Assembly (NCBI RefSeq): GCF_900102915.1
Contig: NZ_FNGG01000011.1
Span: 1 to 52,337 of the forward strand
Length of the DNA: 52,337 nt
Direction of reading: 5' to 3'
Origin: Salinimicrobium catena
GTDB taxonomy: Bacteria; Bacteroidota; Bacteroidia; Flavobacteriales; Flavobacteriaceae
The number at the start of each line of letters is the position of its first letter. The first letter of the stretch is position 1. Below are positions 32,833-42,287 of the stretch, one piece after another. Both the position numbers and the translations under genes were made by a program. Below the pieces are notes generated by a model that made no database searches, was not told the DNA's origin, and worked only from the letters and a program-made list of their open reading frames with translations.

Positions 32833-34243
32833 TCAGGCCGCGGCCCTTTTATTTACTGCAGCAGTAGGTACTGCCAACGCCCAGGAGGTTGTGGTGACTG
32901 ACAGTACTGCGATCAACGACCGCGTAGAGGTGGAAAAGGACACCGTGAAACCTTTTCAAAAGTTCAAGGTAGATGGTGTGGCAGCCGTAGTTGGAGATTT
33001 TGTTGTTCTTGAAAGTGATATTGACAAGATGTACATTGAGCTTCAAAGCCAGGGAGTTTCCATTAAAGATGTGACCAACTGCAACCTGGCAGGAAGGCTG
33101 ATGGAAAACAAACTTTATGCCCACCACGCCATCCAGGACAGTATCATGGTCAATGATTCTGAAGTGAACGCCCAGGTAGACCAGCAGCTGGCTTATATGA
33201 CCCAGCAGGTAGGTTCTATGGAAAAGGTGCTGGAGTTCTATAAAAAGGATAATGAAGCCGAATTCAGGGCAGAACTTTTCGAGATCAACAGGCAGAACAA
33301 ACTGGCTTCAGAAATGCAGCGCAAGATCGTTGATGCCGTAGAGATCACTCCTGAAGAAGTACGCGAATTCTTTCGGTCTATTCCCGAAGATGAGCGTCCG
33401 GTGTTTGGAGATGAGGTGGAGCTTGCCCAGATCATCGTAAAACCTGAAATTCCGCAGAGCGAAAAGCAAAAGATCATCAACCGTCTTAAGGAGATGCGCG
33501 AGGATGTGGTGGAGAACGGAGCCAGCTTTAACACCAAGGCGGTACTGTATTCACAGGATCCCGGTTCAAAATCTTCAGGAGGAAAGATTTCTCTTTCCCG
33601 AAAAGATCCTTTTGTAAAGGAATTCAAGGATGTGGCCTTCAGCCTTCAGGAAGGGGAAGTAAGTCAGCCATTTGAAACCATGTTCGGATACCACATTTTG
33701 ACCGTGGATAAGATCCGTGGGCAGCAGGTAGATGTGAGACACATTCTTTTGATCCCGGATGTGACCGAAGCTACCAAAGATGAGGCTTACGAAGAGATCA
33801 AGAAAGTACGGGAAAAGATCCTTGCCGACGAGATCACTTTTACCGCAGCAGCCAAGGAAGTATCAGATGAGGAAGAGACAAGAGAAAGCGGCGGACAACT
33901 GGTAAACCCTACCACGGGAGATACACGATTTGAACTCACCAAGATAGATCCTCTACTATACGAGCAGGTGGCAAATCTTAAAGAAGGAGAAGTTTCTCCT
34001 ATACTTACAGATCAGGATCAAACGGGAAGGCCATTTTACAAGATCATTACCGTGACCGATCGTTATGAAGAGCACGAAGCAGATTATGCCCGTGACTACA
34101 ACAAGATCAAGGAACTTGCCCTTCGTGACAAGCAATTGAAAGCTATTGAAAAGTGGCAGAAGGAGAAGATCATGGAAACCTACATAAAGGTTAACGGAGA
34201 GTACAGGGAGTGCGATTATAGCAGCAACTGGTTGAAGAAATAA
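32795..34243 (+). CDS. SurA-like periplasmic chaperone with two parvulin domains
   Basis: 482 residues from the ATG at 32795. A TTG at 32816 is an alternative start, giving a tighter signal peptide and a smaller overlap (17 rather than 38 nt) with the upstream gene. Signal peptide to about residue 29 (GTANAQ), SurA_N helical region (about 50-190), first parvulin domain (about 205-310: ELAQIIVKPEIP ... GFGYHIL-type end FETMFGYHILTVDKI), second parvulin domain (about 314-420: DVRHILLIPDV ... RPFYKIITV), then a C-terminal helix. It folds outer membrane proteins in the periplasm. Followed by moxR after 6 nt. Confidence 0.88.
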   Translation: MLLKTTNLKSIINQAAALLFTAAVGTANAQEVVVTDSTAINDRVEVEKDTVKPFQKFKVDGVAAVVGDFVVLESDIDKMYIELQSQGVSIKDVTNCNLAGRLMENKLYAHHAIQDSIMVNDSEVNAQVDQQLAYMTQQVGSMEKVLEFYKKDNEAEFRAELFEINRQNKLASEMQRKIVDAVEITPEEVREFFRSIPEDERPVFGDEVELAQIIVKPEIPQSEKQKIINRLKEMREDVVENGASFNTKAVLYSQDPGSKSSGGKISLSRKDPFVKEFKDVAFSLQEGEVSQPFETMFGYHILTVDKIRGQQVDVRHILLIPDVTEATKDEAYEEIKKVREKILADEITFTAAAKEVSDEEETRESGGQLVNPTTGDTRFELTKIDPLLYEQVANLKEGEVSPILTDQDQTGRPFYKIITVTDRYEEHEADYARDYNKIKELALRDKQLKAIEKWQKEKIMETYIKVNGEYRECDYSSNWLKK

Positions 34244-34249
34244 AAAAAT

Positions 34250-35203
34250 ATGTCAGACGTAGAAGCGGTAAAGAATCTGGTTACCCGGCACCAACAGCTC
34301 AGGCGTGAGATCGCCAGGAGAATTGTGGGGCAGCAGGAGGTTGTGGACCAGATACTTTTATCCGTCTTCTCCGGTGGACATTCTTTGCTGATAGGCGTTC
34401 CCGGGCTGGCAAAAACCTTAATGGTGAATACCATTGCCCAGGCGCTGGGATTGAACTTTAAGAGAATTCAGTTCACGCCCGATCTTATGCCGAGTGATAT
34501 TTTGGGATCTGAGATCCTGGATGAGAACCGGCAGTTCAAATTTATCAAAGGTCCGGTCTTTGGAAACATTATTCTGGCCGATGAGATAAACAGGACGCCT
34601 CCAAAAACTCAAGCAGCTTTACTTGAAGCCATGCAGGAAAGAGCCGTTACCGTGGCCGGGCAGCACTACAAGCTCAATCTTCCTTACTTTGTGCTGGCCA
34701 CGCAGAACCCTATCGAACAGGAGGGAACCTATCCTTTACCAGAGGCACAGCTTGACAGGTTCATGTTCGCGATCAAACTGGATTATCCCAATTTTCAGGA
34801 GGAAGTTGAGGTGGTGAAAAATACCACTTCAGATGAAGAAGTGACCATAGAACCTCTTTTCACGGCCAGTGAGATCGTCGATTTTCAGCATCTTATTCGA
34901 CGCATCCCGGTAGCCGACAATGTGGTAGAGTATGCTGTTAACCTGGTAAGCAAAACCCGCCCTGCAGGAGACAAGGCGACAGACCTGGTGAAGGAGTTCG
35001 TAGATTGGGGGGCAGGACCAAGGGCTTCCCAAAACCTGGTTTTAGCGGCTAAGGCAAACGCAGCGGTAAATGGCAAATTCTCGCCTGATATTGAAGATGT
35101 ACAGGCGGTGGCGCTAGGGATCCTTAGACACAGGGTGATCAAGAACTACAAGGCCGAAGCCGAAGGTATTTCCGAAGAAAAGATCATAAAAAGCTTATTT
35201 TAA
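34250..35203 (+). CDS. MoxR-family AAA+ ATPase
   Basis: 317 residues. AAA_3 domain with Walker A GVPGLAKT (about 48-55), Walker B NIILADEINRTPPK, sensor 1 LATQNPIEQEGTYPLPEAQLDRF, and AAA_lid_2 at the C-terminus (AGPRASQNLVLAAKANA). MoxR proteins act as chaperones, usually together with VWA-domain proteins; none is found downstream here, where only a small membrane protein follows. It belongs to the same transcript as the SurA-like pair (6-nt gap). Confidence 0.92.
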   Translation: MSDVEAVKNLVTRHQQLRREIARRIVGQQEVVDQILLSVFSGGHSLLIGVPGLAKTLMVNTIAQALGLNFKRIQFTPDLMPSDILGSEILDENRQFKFIKGPVFGNIILADEINRTPPKTQAALLEAMQERAVTVAGQHYKLNLPYFVLATQNPIEQEGTYPLPEAQLDRFMFAIKLDYPNFQEEVEVVKNTTSDEEVTIEPLFTASEIVDFQHLIRRIPVADNVVEYAVNLVSKTRPAGDKATDLVKEFVDWGAGPRASQNLVLAAKANAAVNGKFSPDIEDVQAVALGILRHRVIKNYKAEAEGISEEKIIKSLF

Positions 35204-35228
35204 AAGCTTTTCCTATATTTACTTTACC

Positions 35229-35540
35229 ATGACGGGTTTCCTGATAAAATATCGGTTCGCGGTAATTATCCTGTTCTACCTATTCCAATTTACCTGGTTC
35301 TATACCAGTAGCAGTCTACTGGCTCTTGAGGAGATCGGCTTCCCAGCATGGGTGAGCCTCATTTTTCTTGTAACCATCTGGCTTAGTCTTCTTTTCGACA
35401 TGATGAGGCGAGAGACCGGCAACAAAACTTTCTGGTTATTATCCATGTTGATTTTTCCCTGGCTTGCCCCGGCCATCTATTTATTTCAGCGGAAAAAGAC
35501 CTATGCACCTACACCTTCTTTCTTCGGCCGGAGAAAATAG
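35229..35540 (+). CDS. Small membrane protein, unknown (103 aa)
   Basis: 103 residues with three hydrophobic segments (about 8-26, 36-56, 64-84) and a basic tail (FQRKKTYAPTPSFFGRRK). The third segment, FWLLSMLIFPWLAPAIYLFQRKK, resembles PLDc_N-type small membrane proteins, though this is weak. It lies 25 nt after moxR and may be cotranscribed. No function can be given. Confidence 0.65.
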   Translation: MTGFLIKYRFAVIILFYLFQFTWFYTSSSLLALEEIGFPAWVSLIFLVTIWLSLLFDMMRRETGNKTFWLLSMLIFPWLAPAIYLFQRKKTYAPTPSFFGRRK

Positions 35541-35685
35541 TAGAGGATGAAATTGTGATATTCTTAATTTTAACCGGATATTATGTATTGTGCTTATTTT
35601 TCGATTATGAAAATTGAGAAATGCTAAATTATATTCAGTGAAATTTCAATTCTGGTTGTAATTTTTAATATCCGATGAGAATTAG

Positions 35686-35693
35686 TAATTTTG
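35686..35693 (+). promoter_or_regulatory. Promoter of aconitase
   Basis: TAATTTTG matches TAnnTTTG, 31 nt before the ATG. Confidence 0.6.
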
Positions 35694-35724
35694 CAGGACT
35701 TTCAGATTAAAAAAATTCAAGACT

Positions 35725-37992
35725 ATGGCTTACGATATTGATATGATCAAGAAGGTTTACAGCCAGATGGCAGAACGCGTAAATGCTGCGCGCGAAGCTA
35801 CGGGTAAACCTCTAACTCTTTCAGAAAAGATCCTTTATTCGCATTTATGGGATGGAAACCCTACAAAAGGTTTTACCCGCGGAAAAGATTATGTTGAATT
35901 CTCTCCAGACAGGATCGCCTGCCAGGATGCCACCGCGCAGATGGCTTTGTTGCAGTTCATGCAGGCTGGTAAGAAAAATGTGGCGGTGCCAACTACCGTG
36001 CATTGTGACCACCTTATCCAGGCCAAACTGGGGGCGCAGTTCGACCTTCCTAGCGCGCAAAAATCCAGTAATGAGGTATTCGACTTTCTTGAATCTGTTT
36101 CTAACAAATATGGGATAGGGTTCTGGAAACCGGGTGCAGGGATCATTCACCAGGTAGTTCTTGAAAATTACGCATTCCCTGGAGGAATGATGATCGGTAC
36201 CGATTCTCACACAGTGAATGCCGGAGGACTTGGAATGGTGGCTATTGGAGTTGGTGGTGCAGATGCCGTTGACGTAATGGCGGGAATGCCATGGGAACTT
36301 AAATTCCCAAAATTGATCGGGGTGAAGTTGACCGGAAAACTTTCCGGATGGACCGCTCCAAAAGACGTTATTTTGAAGGTAGCCGGAATACTTACCGTAA
36401 AAGGAGGAACCGGTGCCATTATTGAATATTTTGGTGAAGGTGCCGAATCTATGTCAGCTACCGGAAAAGGGACCATTTGTAACATGGGGGCTGAAGTAGG
36501 GGCTACCACTTCTACCTTTGGTTATGATGAGTCTATGGCGCGCTACCTGCGTGCTACCAACCGTGCCGATGTAGCCGAAGCTGCCGATGCAGTGAAGGAG
36601 CACCTTACGGGAGACGCTGAGGTATATGCTAACCCTGAGCAGTATTTTGACCAGGTGATCGAGATCGATCTTTCAGAATTGAAACCTCACCTTAACGGGC
36701 CGTTCACACCAGACCTTGCTACCCCAATTTCAGAAATGGGTAAAAAAGCCAAGGAAAACGACTGGCCTATCAATGTTGACTGGGGACTTATCGGGTCCTG
36801 TACCAACTCTTCTTATGAAGATCTTACCCGCGCGGCATCTATTGCCAAGCAGGCAGTAGACAAAAAACTGAAAGCAAAATCAGATTTCGGGATCAATCCT
36901 GGTTCTGAGCAGATCAGGTACACTGCGGAAAGAGATGGTTTGTTGCAGATCTTTGAAGACCTTGACGCGACAATCTTTACCAATGCCTGCGGACCATGTA
37001 TCGGTCAGTGGGATAGAAGTGACCGAAAGGGAGAGGAAAAGAACACTATTGTTCACTCTTTCAACCGAAACTTCTCGAAGAGAGCAGACGGTAACCCGAA
37101 TACCCACGCCTTTGTAGGTTCTCCTGAAATGGTAGCTGCGATAGCGATCTCGGGAAGACTTGATTTTGATCCTACTACAGACGAGTTGCTGAATGAAGAC
37201 GGGCAATATGTAAAACTTGATGAGCCAACAGGTATTGAGCTTCCTCCAAAAGGATTTGACGTGGAAGATCCAGGATATGTAGCGCCAACCGAAGACGGAG
37301 CTTCTGTACAGGTTAAAGTGAATCCGGAATCAGAAAGACTTCAATTGCTGGAGCCATTCGAACCATGGGACGGTAAGAACCTGATGGGAGCAAAACTCCT
37401 TATCAAGGCCTTCGGAAAATGTACTACAGACCACATTTCTATGGCTGGACCCTGGCTGCGCTTCAGAGGGCATCTTGACAACATTTCGAACAACTGTTTG
37501 ATTGGAGCTGTTAATGCCTTTAACCAGAAGACCAACTTCGTTAAGAACCAGATCACCGGGGAATATGACGGAGTGCCTAATGTACAGAGAAAATATAAAG
37601 GGGCAGGAATCCCTACTGTAGTGGTGGGAGACCATAACTACGGGGAAGGTTCTTCAAGGGAACATGCGGCCATGGAGCCAAGACACCTTGGAGTGAAAGT
37701 AGTGTTGGTGAAGTCTTTTGCCAGGATCCACGAGACAAACCTTAAGAAACAAGGGATGCTTGGGATCACTTTCGCGAACGAGAACGATTATGACCTTATC
37801 CAGGAAGACGATACCTTCAACTTCATCGATCTTGAAGAATTCGCACCGGACAAGCCATTGACGATCGAGATCGTTCATGCAGACGGATCAAAAGATACCA
37901 TTAAAGCGAACCATACTTACAATCAGCCACAGATCGAGTGGTTCAAAGAAGGTTCAGCTCTAAACCTGATCAAGAAGCAGAACGCGGCCTAA
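35725..37992 (+). CDS. acn: Aconitate hydratase, mitochondrial-type
   Basis: 755 residues, the size of mitochondrial aconitase rather than AcnA (about 890) or AcnB (about 865). The three [4Fe-4S] ligands are C359 (GSCTNSS), C422 and C425 (ACGPCIGQW). The active-site blocks [21 protein letters not shown] and the swivel-domain [15 protein letters not shown] are intact. It interconverts citrate and isocitrate in the TCA cycle. Monocistronic with its own promoter and two tandem terminator hairpins. Confidence 0.95.
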   Translation: MAYDIDMIKKVYSQMAERVNAAREATGKPLTLSEKILYSHLWDGNPTKGFTRGKDYVEFSPDRIACQDATAQMALLQFMQAGKKNVAVPTTVHCDHLIQAKLGAQFDLPSAQKSSNEVFDFLESVSNKYGIGFWKPGAGIIHQVVLENYAFPGGMMIGTDSHTVNAGGLGMVAIGVGGADAVDVMAGMPWELKFPKLIGVKLTGKLSGWTAPKDVILKVAGILTVKGGTGAIIEYFGEGAESMSATGKGTICNMGAEVGATTSTFGYDESMARYLRATNRADVAEAADAVKEHLTGDAEVYANPEQYFDQVIEIDLSELKPHLNGPFTPDLATPISEMGKKAKENDWPINVDWGLIGSCTNSSYEDLTRAASIAKQAVDKKLKAKSDFGINPGSEQIRYTAERDGLLQIFEDLDATIFTNACGPCIGQWDRSDRKGEEKNTIVHSFNRNFSKRADGNPNTHAFVGSPEMVAAIAISGRLDFDPTTDELLNEDGQYVKLDEPTGIELPPKGFDVEDPGYVAPTEDGASVQVKVNPESERLQLLEPFEPWDGKNLMGAKLLIKAFGKCTTDHISMAGPWLRFRGHLDNISNNCLIGAVNAFNQKTNFVKNQITGEYDGVPNVQRKYKGAGIPTVVVGDHNYGEGSSREHAAMEPRHLGVKVVLVKSFARIHETNLKKQGMLGITFANENDYDLIQEDDTFNFIDLEEFAPDKPLTIEIVHADGSKDTIKANHTYNQPQIEWFKEGSALNLIKKQNAA

Positions 37993-38020
37993 CAGCTGTA
38001 GCTTTTATAAATGAATAATA

Positions 38021-38089
38021 AACTCCCGTCTGATGGCGGGAGTTTTTGTTTGTAATAAGAAAGGCAATCCCCGAAGGGATTGCCTTTTC
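38021..38089 (+). terminator. Two tandem terminator hairpins after aconitase
   Basis: ACTCCCG/CGGGAGT stem followed by T5 (38022-38047), then AAGGCAATCCC/GGGATTGCCTT followed by TTCA (38061-38090). Confidence 0.85.
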
Positions 38090-38136
38090 AAAAGTAGATG
38101 AGAAACCCCAATGTTTTACCACCGGGGTGTTCTATC

Positions 38137-38168
38137 AAGTAATTTTTGCCCCCCAGTAAAAATTACTT
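38137..38168 (-). terminator. Hairpin at the 3' end of the 38184 gene
   Basis: AAGTAATTTTT (38137-38147) pairs perfectly with AAAAATTACTT (38158-38168) around GCCCCCCAGT. It lies 16 nt past the stop of the minus-strand ORF. Confidence 0.6.
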
Positions 38169-38183
38169 TTAATCTCTCATCTA

Positions 38184-38606
38184 TTATGGTAGGGATTCCA
38201 GTTTCCTCTTTTGGTTCAAAAGAACATCTAAAGTGGAAGATGGAATATTTTGTTGATAAAGGGTTTCGTAATACAGCTTTATGTTTTGTCGTTCTTTTTT
38301 GTAACAGGATTCCAGATCGGCAGTGTCAAAGGTATTGCGTGCAAGGTATTCCAGTTTGAGAAAAACCGGCAGAAAACCAAGAATAGTACTGCTGAATTTG
38401 GTTGTCTGTATGGCGTTTTTGAGGTTGAACAAATGCCTCCTTAATTCCAGTTTGATCTTTTCCCTGATCTCAATAAGTCGGTCTATCTTGTCGGTCATCT
38501 CACTATCATCCGGCTTCAGGTCATAGTACAGCGCATAATACATTTGTAGCAAATGATCATTAGCCAGGTCCAGACGAAGAAGTTGAGAGTAAAGGTGGAA
38601 TTGCAT
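38184..38606 (-). CDS. Hypothetical helical protein (140 aa)
   Basis: 140 residues, not recognised. Predicted almost entirely helical: LYSQLLRLDLANDHLLQMYYALYYDLKPDDSEMTDKIDRLIEIREKIKLELRRHLFNLKNAI, then a short hydrophobic stretch (FSSTILGFLPVFLKLEYLA) and a second charged helix. No signal peptide. A hairpin terminator follows its stop and the frame is uninterrupted, which supports it as a gene, but no promoter is clear. It stands alone between aconitase and the sigZ region in AT-rich DNA, so recent acquisition is possible. Confidence 0.55.
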   Translation of the reverse strand: MQFHLYSQLLRLDLANDHLLQMYYALYYDLKPDDSEMTDKIDRLIEIREKIKLELRRHLFNLKNAIQTTKFSSTILGFLPVFLKLEYLARNTFDTADLESCYKKERQNIKLYYETLYQQNIPSSTLDVLLNQKRKLESLP

Positions 38607-38691
38607 ACGCTTGAGTTAAATGATTGATGATAAATTTCGGAGGCTCAGGCAATAAAAATAAAAATTATCTCGGCTTAAAGCTTTCCTAATG

Positions 38692-38934
38692 TTGTGATTA
38701 ACAGAAATTTAGCTTTACCTTTAAAATTTCTGTCAGAAAGGTGAAAATTTTAACAGCGTCTCTGAGAAAGGAGAATTGCACCGCTCTTTGGCTTTAATTT
38801 TTTCTTAAAGATTGGCGTGTCAGCACCTGTTTTTTGTCATTTTCTTTTCTTTTCCCCGGCTCCTGAGAATGACACCTTTTTAATCCTGAGAAGAAAAAAA
38901 TGCAAAGTTACTTTGCGTCTTTTTTCTTCTTTTA
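38692..38934 (+). ncRNA. Candidate small RNA or structured leader before the 51-codon ORF and sigZ
   Basis: The 353-nt stretch 38607-38959 has no gene. It contains a near-consensus promoter (TTG 38692-38694, 21 nt, TACCTTTA 38716-38723), then a 10-bp hairpin (38835-38844 / 38865-38874) followed by CC and T5, then a second hairpin of about 17 bp (38891-38908 / 38911-38928) with a T-rich 3' arm. Both look like intrinsic terminators, yet no plus-strand gene precedes them: aconitase has already been terminated. A transcript of about 150 or 205 nt, or an attenuated leader for the genes downstream, would explain this. Entirely predicted from sequence. Confidence 0.4.
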
Positions 38935-38959
38935 GAGTCCTGATATAAAACAGAAACAA

Positions 38960-39115
38960 ATGGAAAATTGTTGTATTTATTCAGAAGCCGAAACAAGGAA
39001 TTTTGATCAGTCTCTTATCCAGAGAGCAGGCAGGCTCAGCCTCGAAGACCGGGTGGTGAAACTATTTAAGAACTTCCCCACCATCAGCATAGAATGGCTG
39101 CATTATAAAATGTAA
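38960..39115 (+). CDS. Small ORF, 51 aa, upstream of sigZ
   Basis: ATG at 38960, TAA at 39113-39115. The product begins MENCCIYSEAETRNFDQSL, continues with a basic, amphipathic stretch (IQRAGRLSLEDRVVKLFKNF) and ends ISIEWLHYKM. The N-terminal Cys pair recalls the Cys-rich tail of SigZ next door (39179). It has no signal peptide. Not recognised as any family. Codon choice looks like that of neighbouring genes, and its location between a terminator-like hairpin and sigZ makes a real small protein plausible. Confidence 0.5.
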   Translation: MENCCIYSEAETRNFDQSLIQRAGRLSLEDRVVKLFKNFPTISIEWLHYKM

Positions 39116-39121
39116 AATTTC

Positions 39122-39160
39122 AGAACCGGAATAAGGAAAAATTCTCGAAATTAGAACCGG
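39122..39160 (+). repeat. Direct repeat AGAACCGG upstream of sigZ
   Basis: AGAACCGG occurs at 39122-39129 and 39153-39160, 31 nt apart, the second 18 nt before the sigZ ATG. Possible regulator or autoregulatory sigma-factor site; not tested. Confidence 0.45.
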
Positions 39161-39178
39161 TTTCTTAATTCGTTTCTA

Positions 39179-39754
39179 ATGACAGAACTTAAAAAATATG
39201 AGCAGATCTCCGGTTTTTGGGCGAGCTATAAAGACGCCCTTTATAATTACATTCTTAAACTGGTAAAGGATCCCGACACTGCCAATGAGTTGTCGCACGA
39301 GGTTTTGATGAAGGTATACGGTGCCTGCTGCTCGGGCAGACCGGTGAGGAACGTCAGGTCATGGCTGTTCCAGATCGCTTACAATACGTGCATGGATCAC
39401 TTCAATAAAAGCGGCCGCACCGCAAAATTAAAAGAAGATGTGGCCGCAGATGAAGAAGATCTGGTGTACCGGGAGGCTGCGGAATTCGTGAAACCCCTAT
39501 TACAGCTTCTTCCGAAGAAATATGCAGAACCCCTCGAACTTTCGGACATTGATGGTTTGAAACAGCAGGAGGTGGCCGAGCGACTAGGATTGAGCCATAC
39601 AGCCGCCAAAACCCGGATCCAGCGGGCGCGAAAATTGCTGAAAGACCAGATCACCGAATGTGTGCACCTGGAGGTGGATAAAGATGGACAGCTAACAGCT
39701 TTCCAGGTAAAAGGTTCTTGTGCCGCATTGCAGGCTCATTGCACCAAATGTTGA
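39179..39754 (+). CDS. sigZ: RNA polymerase sigma factor SigZ (ECF type)
   Basis: 191 residues. Region 2 at about 10-80 (WASYKDALYNYILKLVKDPDTANELSHEVLMKVYG ... RNVRSWLFQIAYNTCMDHFNKSGR) and region 4 at about 100-155 (LLQLLPKKYAEPLELSDIDGLKQQEVAERLGLSHTAAKTRIQRARKLLKDQI). A C-terminal extension with four Cys (TECVHLEVDKDGQL ... GSCAALQAHCTKC) is typical of the SigZ subgroup and could bind zinc or sense redox state. No anti-sigma factor gene is adjacent, which also fits SigZ. The converging TsdA-like/porin operon on the opposite strand ends just past it. Regulon unknown. Confidence 0.9.
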   Translation: MTELKKYEQISGFWASYKDALYNYILKLVKDPDTANELSHEVLMKVYGACCSGRPVRNVRSWLFQIAYNTCMDHFNKSGRTAKLKEDVAADEEDLVYREAAEFVKPLLQLLPKKYAEPLELSDIDGLKQQEVAERLGLSHTAAKTRIQRARKLLKDQITECVHLEVDKDGQLTAFQVKGSCAALQAHCTKC

Positions 39755-39790
39755 CCTAACTGGAAAGGGTGTTACAAAATAGGTGTAGCC

Positions 39791-41137
39791 TTAGAAATTG
39801 TAGTTCAGGATCAGGTCGATGTGGAACAGGTCTGTTTTATTTAAATAGAAATTTGGGTTATCGGGAAAATGGCTGGAAGCGAACTTTCCTACCAGCAAAA
39901 GTTCAGCCTTTAAGTTTTTCCATTTCTCGAAATCAAAGAACAGGTCTAAATTTACTTGCGTATAATCGGGTACCGCATATTTGTTCAGGCGAGGATCCAG
40001 TACTGAAGGTTTCCACTGGTGCCCCACGCTTAAAATGCTGCGCACATTGGTACCGATTTCTTCGAGCGGAATATTGGTGTTATAATAGGCCACCAGGGCA
40101 TGGTTATCAGCCGAACCTTCGCTGCGCTCCCTCTTTTGAAAACTGAACAGGAATTCACGCCCCCATTCCCTGGGAAAGATGAATTGCCCGTGAGGCAAAA
40201 TGCGGTTATAGGAGAGGGCAAGGGAAGAGCGATCCCATTTATAATTAATGCGGGTACCCAATACATCTGAAGAATTTCCTTCGAAATACCTGAACTCTTC
40301 CAAAGCATTACCACCGTCACCTACACGTTCCTGGTGCACCCACTCCATTTCAAGCGAGTACTGCTCGTTGATATACCACTCCGGGTTGAGGTAGGAGGTG
40401 TTGAAAACGTTATCAGCATAATAATTCCAGAAGTCAACGTTGAGCTGCTCCAGCAAATTAAAATTGGCGTGGGCGGTGATCAGGAAATCAGAGTGGGTGT
40501 TGCCGGCGTATTCAGCCGGTTCTCCAAGCCAGTTCCTTCCCGTGCCGTAGGTGCCAATGCTCTCGCCAATGGAATAAAATCCTCCGGTAGAGCGGGGGGC
40601 GATCTCATTAAGGATCCCGGCTTCAAAAAGGGATTTTTCAGCCGGCTTCCAGGAATAGTGAAACCCTTGTACAAAAGTGGGGATCATCCTTCCATCTTCA
40701 GGATTGACCAAAGGGGAAACAAACTTCATTCTTCCCAGCCTCCATTCATGTTCCTTCAATTTATAGCGGGCGAAGAGTTCGCCGGCCACGAACAGGAACT
40801 TCTCATCCAGGTCCAGCCTATTAAAAAGACCTTCTTCATATCGGCTTCGTTTCCCGGTGATGGGATCTGGAATGGTAAGATCCTGGATCCAGGTGTTGAC
40901 CGAGGTGTGAACGGCACCGGTTACCGAAAATTGTGGAGTGAACCGATAAGCATATTTTAAATGTCCACCCGTAGCCAGGGCAGTAAAATCCTTCAGCTCC
41001 TCTTTGTTGAAGGTGTTCATATAATAATTCCTCCATTGCCCGGTTAGTTTGCCTTTAGGATCCACCTGCAGGCTGTCTTGTGCCAGGAGGGTCAAGGGTA
41101 GTAATAAGATTAACAGTAGGGAATTTCTTTTCAGCAT
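39791..41137 (-). CDS. OprD-like outer membrane porin next to the TsdA-like cytochrome
   Basis: 448 residues with a signal peptide (MLKRNSLLLILLLPLTLLAQ). The rest is a beta-barrel of about 18 strands with an N-terminal WRNYYMNTFNKEELKDFTALATGGHLKYAYRFTPQF and the typical terminal ...FHIDLILNYNF ending in Phe. It resembles the OprD-family outer membrane channels of Bacteroidota. Its ATG shares a base with the stop of the cytochrome gene (41137), so the two are translationally coupled; a channel for the cytochrome's substrate is a fair inference. The gene converges on sigZ with a 36-nt gap. Confidence 0.75.
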   Translation of the reverse strand: MLKRNSLLLILLLPLTLLAQDSLQVDPKGKLTGQWRNYYMNTFNKEELKDFTALATGGHLKYAYRFTPQFSVTGAVHTSVNTWIQDLTIPDPITGKRSRYEEGLFNRLDLDEKFLFVAGELFARYKLKEHEWRLGRMKFVSPLVNPEDGRMIPTFVQGFHYSWKPAEKSLFEAGILNEIAPRSTGGFYSIGESIGTYGTGRNWLGEPAEYAGNTHSDFLITAHANFNLLEQLNVDFWNYYADNVFNTSYLNPEWYINEQYSLEMEWVHQERVGDGGNALEEFRYFEGNSSDVLGTRINYKWDRSSLALSYNRILPHGQFIFPREWGREFLFSFQKRERSEGSADNHALVAYYNTNIPLEEIGTNVRSILSVGHQWKPSVLDPRLNKYAVPDYTQVNLDLFFDFEKWKNLKAELLLVGKFASSHFPDNPNFYLNKTDLFHIDLILNYNF

Positions 41138-42201
41138 TATTTCGATTTCTTGATTCCGTATTCTTCCATATAAAATTCAGCAATAGGCCCGTAAGGTCCG
41201 TACTTATGTTGTTCTGCAGAGAAATTATCAGCCCATGGCCCGTATGGCGTTGACATCGGCTTCAGCTTGCGGTCAGGAAAGTCAGCTTCTTTAATTGGTT
41301 TCTCGGGCCTGGTAAAGCTATTGATATATCCTGCCACATGATAGGCTTCCTCATCGGTAAGCTTTGGCTCTTCCCAGGTTGCGACCCCAAAAGGCATATT
41401 TGCTTTGATGAACTGCGCGGCAGTGATGACCCGGTGCATTCCGGCGCCGTCATTATAAGTATCGTCACCCCACAATGGAGGATAAACCCAGGCACCACCT
41501 GAACCGGCTGCGGCAACTCCCTGACCGTTATCCTGATGACACACTGCACATTCTTTGGTGTAGATGGCTTTTCCGCGTTCCAGGTCTACAGCTTCTTCGG
41601 GAAGTTCAACGCTTACAAATCCTTTGTACATCTTTTCTTTTTCTTTTGGCAGGTCTTCTCCCAGCCAGGACATATAGGCGACTATGGCCTTCATGGCTTT
41701 AGAATCTTCGGGAAGGGCGTTCCCGTTCATACTGCGCTGCATACAGCCGTTGATCCTGTCCTCAATAGTTCCTTCCCGGTTCTCTCTTCCGCGGAACTGA
41801 GGAAAACGATCAACCATGCCTACCCAGGAGGCAGAACCGGGTTTGGTACCATAATCAAGATGACAGTTGGTACAGGAAAGGGTATTGCCGGCAAACTGCA
41901 TTGCAGGGTCTTCAGCATTGGGTCCCATATACCTGGCACTTTCAGCCACCAGGTGATAACCGTATTCCACCATCTCATCCATCTCCCCCGAAGTGAGGGC
42001 GGCCTGCACGTCTTTTGGAGCCCATTCTGTTTCGGTTTCAGCTTCGGTTTCTGGAGATATCTCTGCCATTTTCTGTTTTACACTGAACAATGACGGATCT
42101 TCAGAATAAAGAAATACCCCCACAAAAAGAAGCACAATAAGCCCAAGAAAAGCGCTGAAGGCATAAAACAATGGGGCTGCAAGCGATCTTATTTCTTTCA
42201 T
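41137..42201 (-). CDS. Dihaem cytochrome c, thiosulfate dehydrogenase (TsdA)-like
   Basis: 354 residues. N-terminal membrane anchor (about 10-32), then two cytochrome c domains. Haem 1 site C110-T-N-C113-H114 with a downstream C153 in DRINGCMQRSMNG, the unusual haem-ligating Cys segment seen in TsdA thiosulfate dehydrogenases. Haem 2 site C218-A-V-C221-H222 with a probable Met ligand in ANMPFGVA. TsdA joins two thiosulfates into tetrathionate (or the reverse) in the periplasm. Assignment rests on C153 and domain order. A 9+9 bp inverted repeat lies about 90 nt upstream. Coupled to a porin gene. Confidence 0.8.
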   Translation of the reverse strand: MKEIRSLAAPLFYAFSAFLGLIVLLFVGVFLYSEDPSLFSVKQKMAEISPETEAETETEWAPKDVQAALTSGEMDEMVEYGYHLVAESARYMGPNAEDPAMQFAGNTLSCTNCHLDYGTKPGSASWVGMVDRFPQFRGRENREGTIEDRINGCMQRSMNGNALPEDSKAMKAIVAYMSWLGEDLPKEKEKMYKGFVSVELPEEAVDLERGKAIYTKECAVCHQDNGQGVAAAGSGGAWVYPPLWGDDTYNDGAGMHRVITAAQFIKANMPFGVATWEEPKLTDEEAYHVAGYINSFTRPEKPIKEADFPDRKLKPMSTPYGPWADNFSAEQHKYGPYGPIAEFYMEEYGIKKSK

Positions 42202-42287
42202 ATTCAGTAAATTAAATGGTCAATTAACAGCTTCAGTTTTTGCGTGTTAAAAACGAACCGATAAACCTAAAATTTATCTCCGTAACC

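Noticed and set aside
38111-38526. Plus-strand frames opposite the 140-residue gene
   Set aside because: They begin in the hairpin region and show no gene-like composition; the minus frame is longer and followed by a hairpin.
38607-38960. Known riboswitch (TPP, cobalamin, SAM classes)
   Set aside because: No class-specific conserved core was found; only hairpins are visible.
40334-40960. Plus-strand 208-codon frame opposite the OprD-like porin
   Set aside because: Shadow of the porin gene, which has a signal peptide and barrel pattern.
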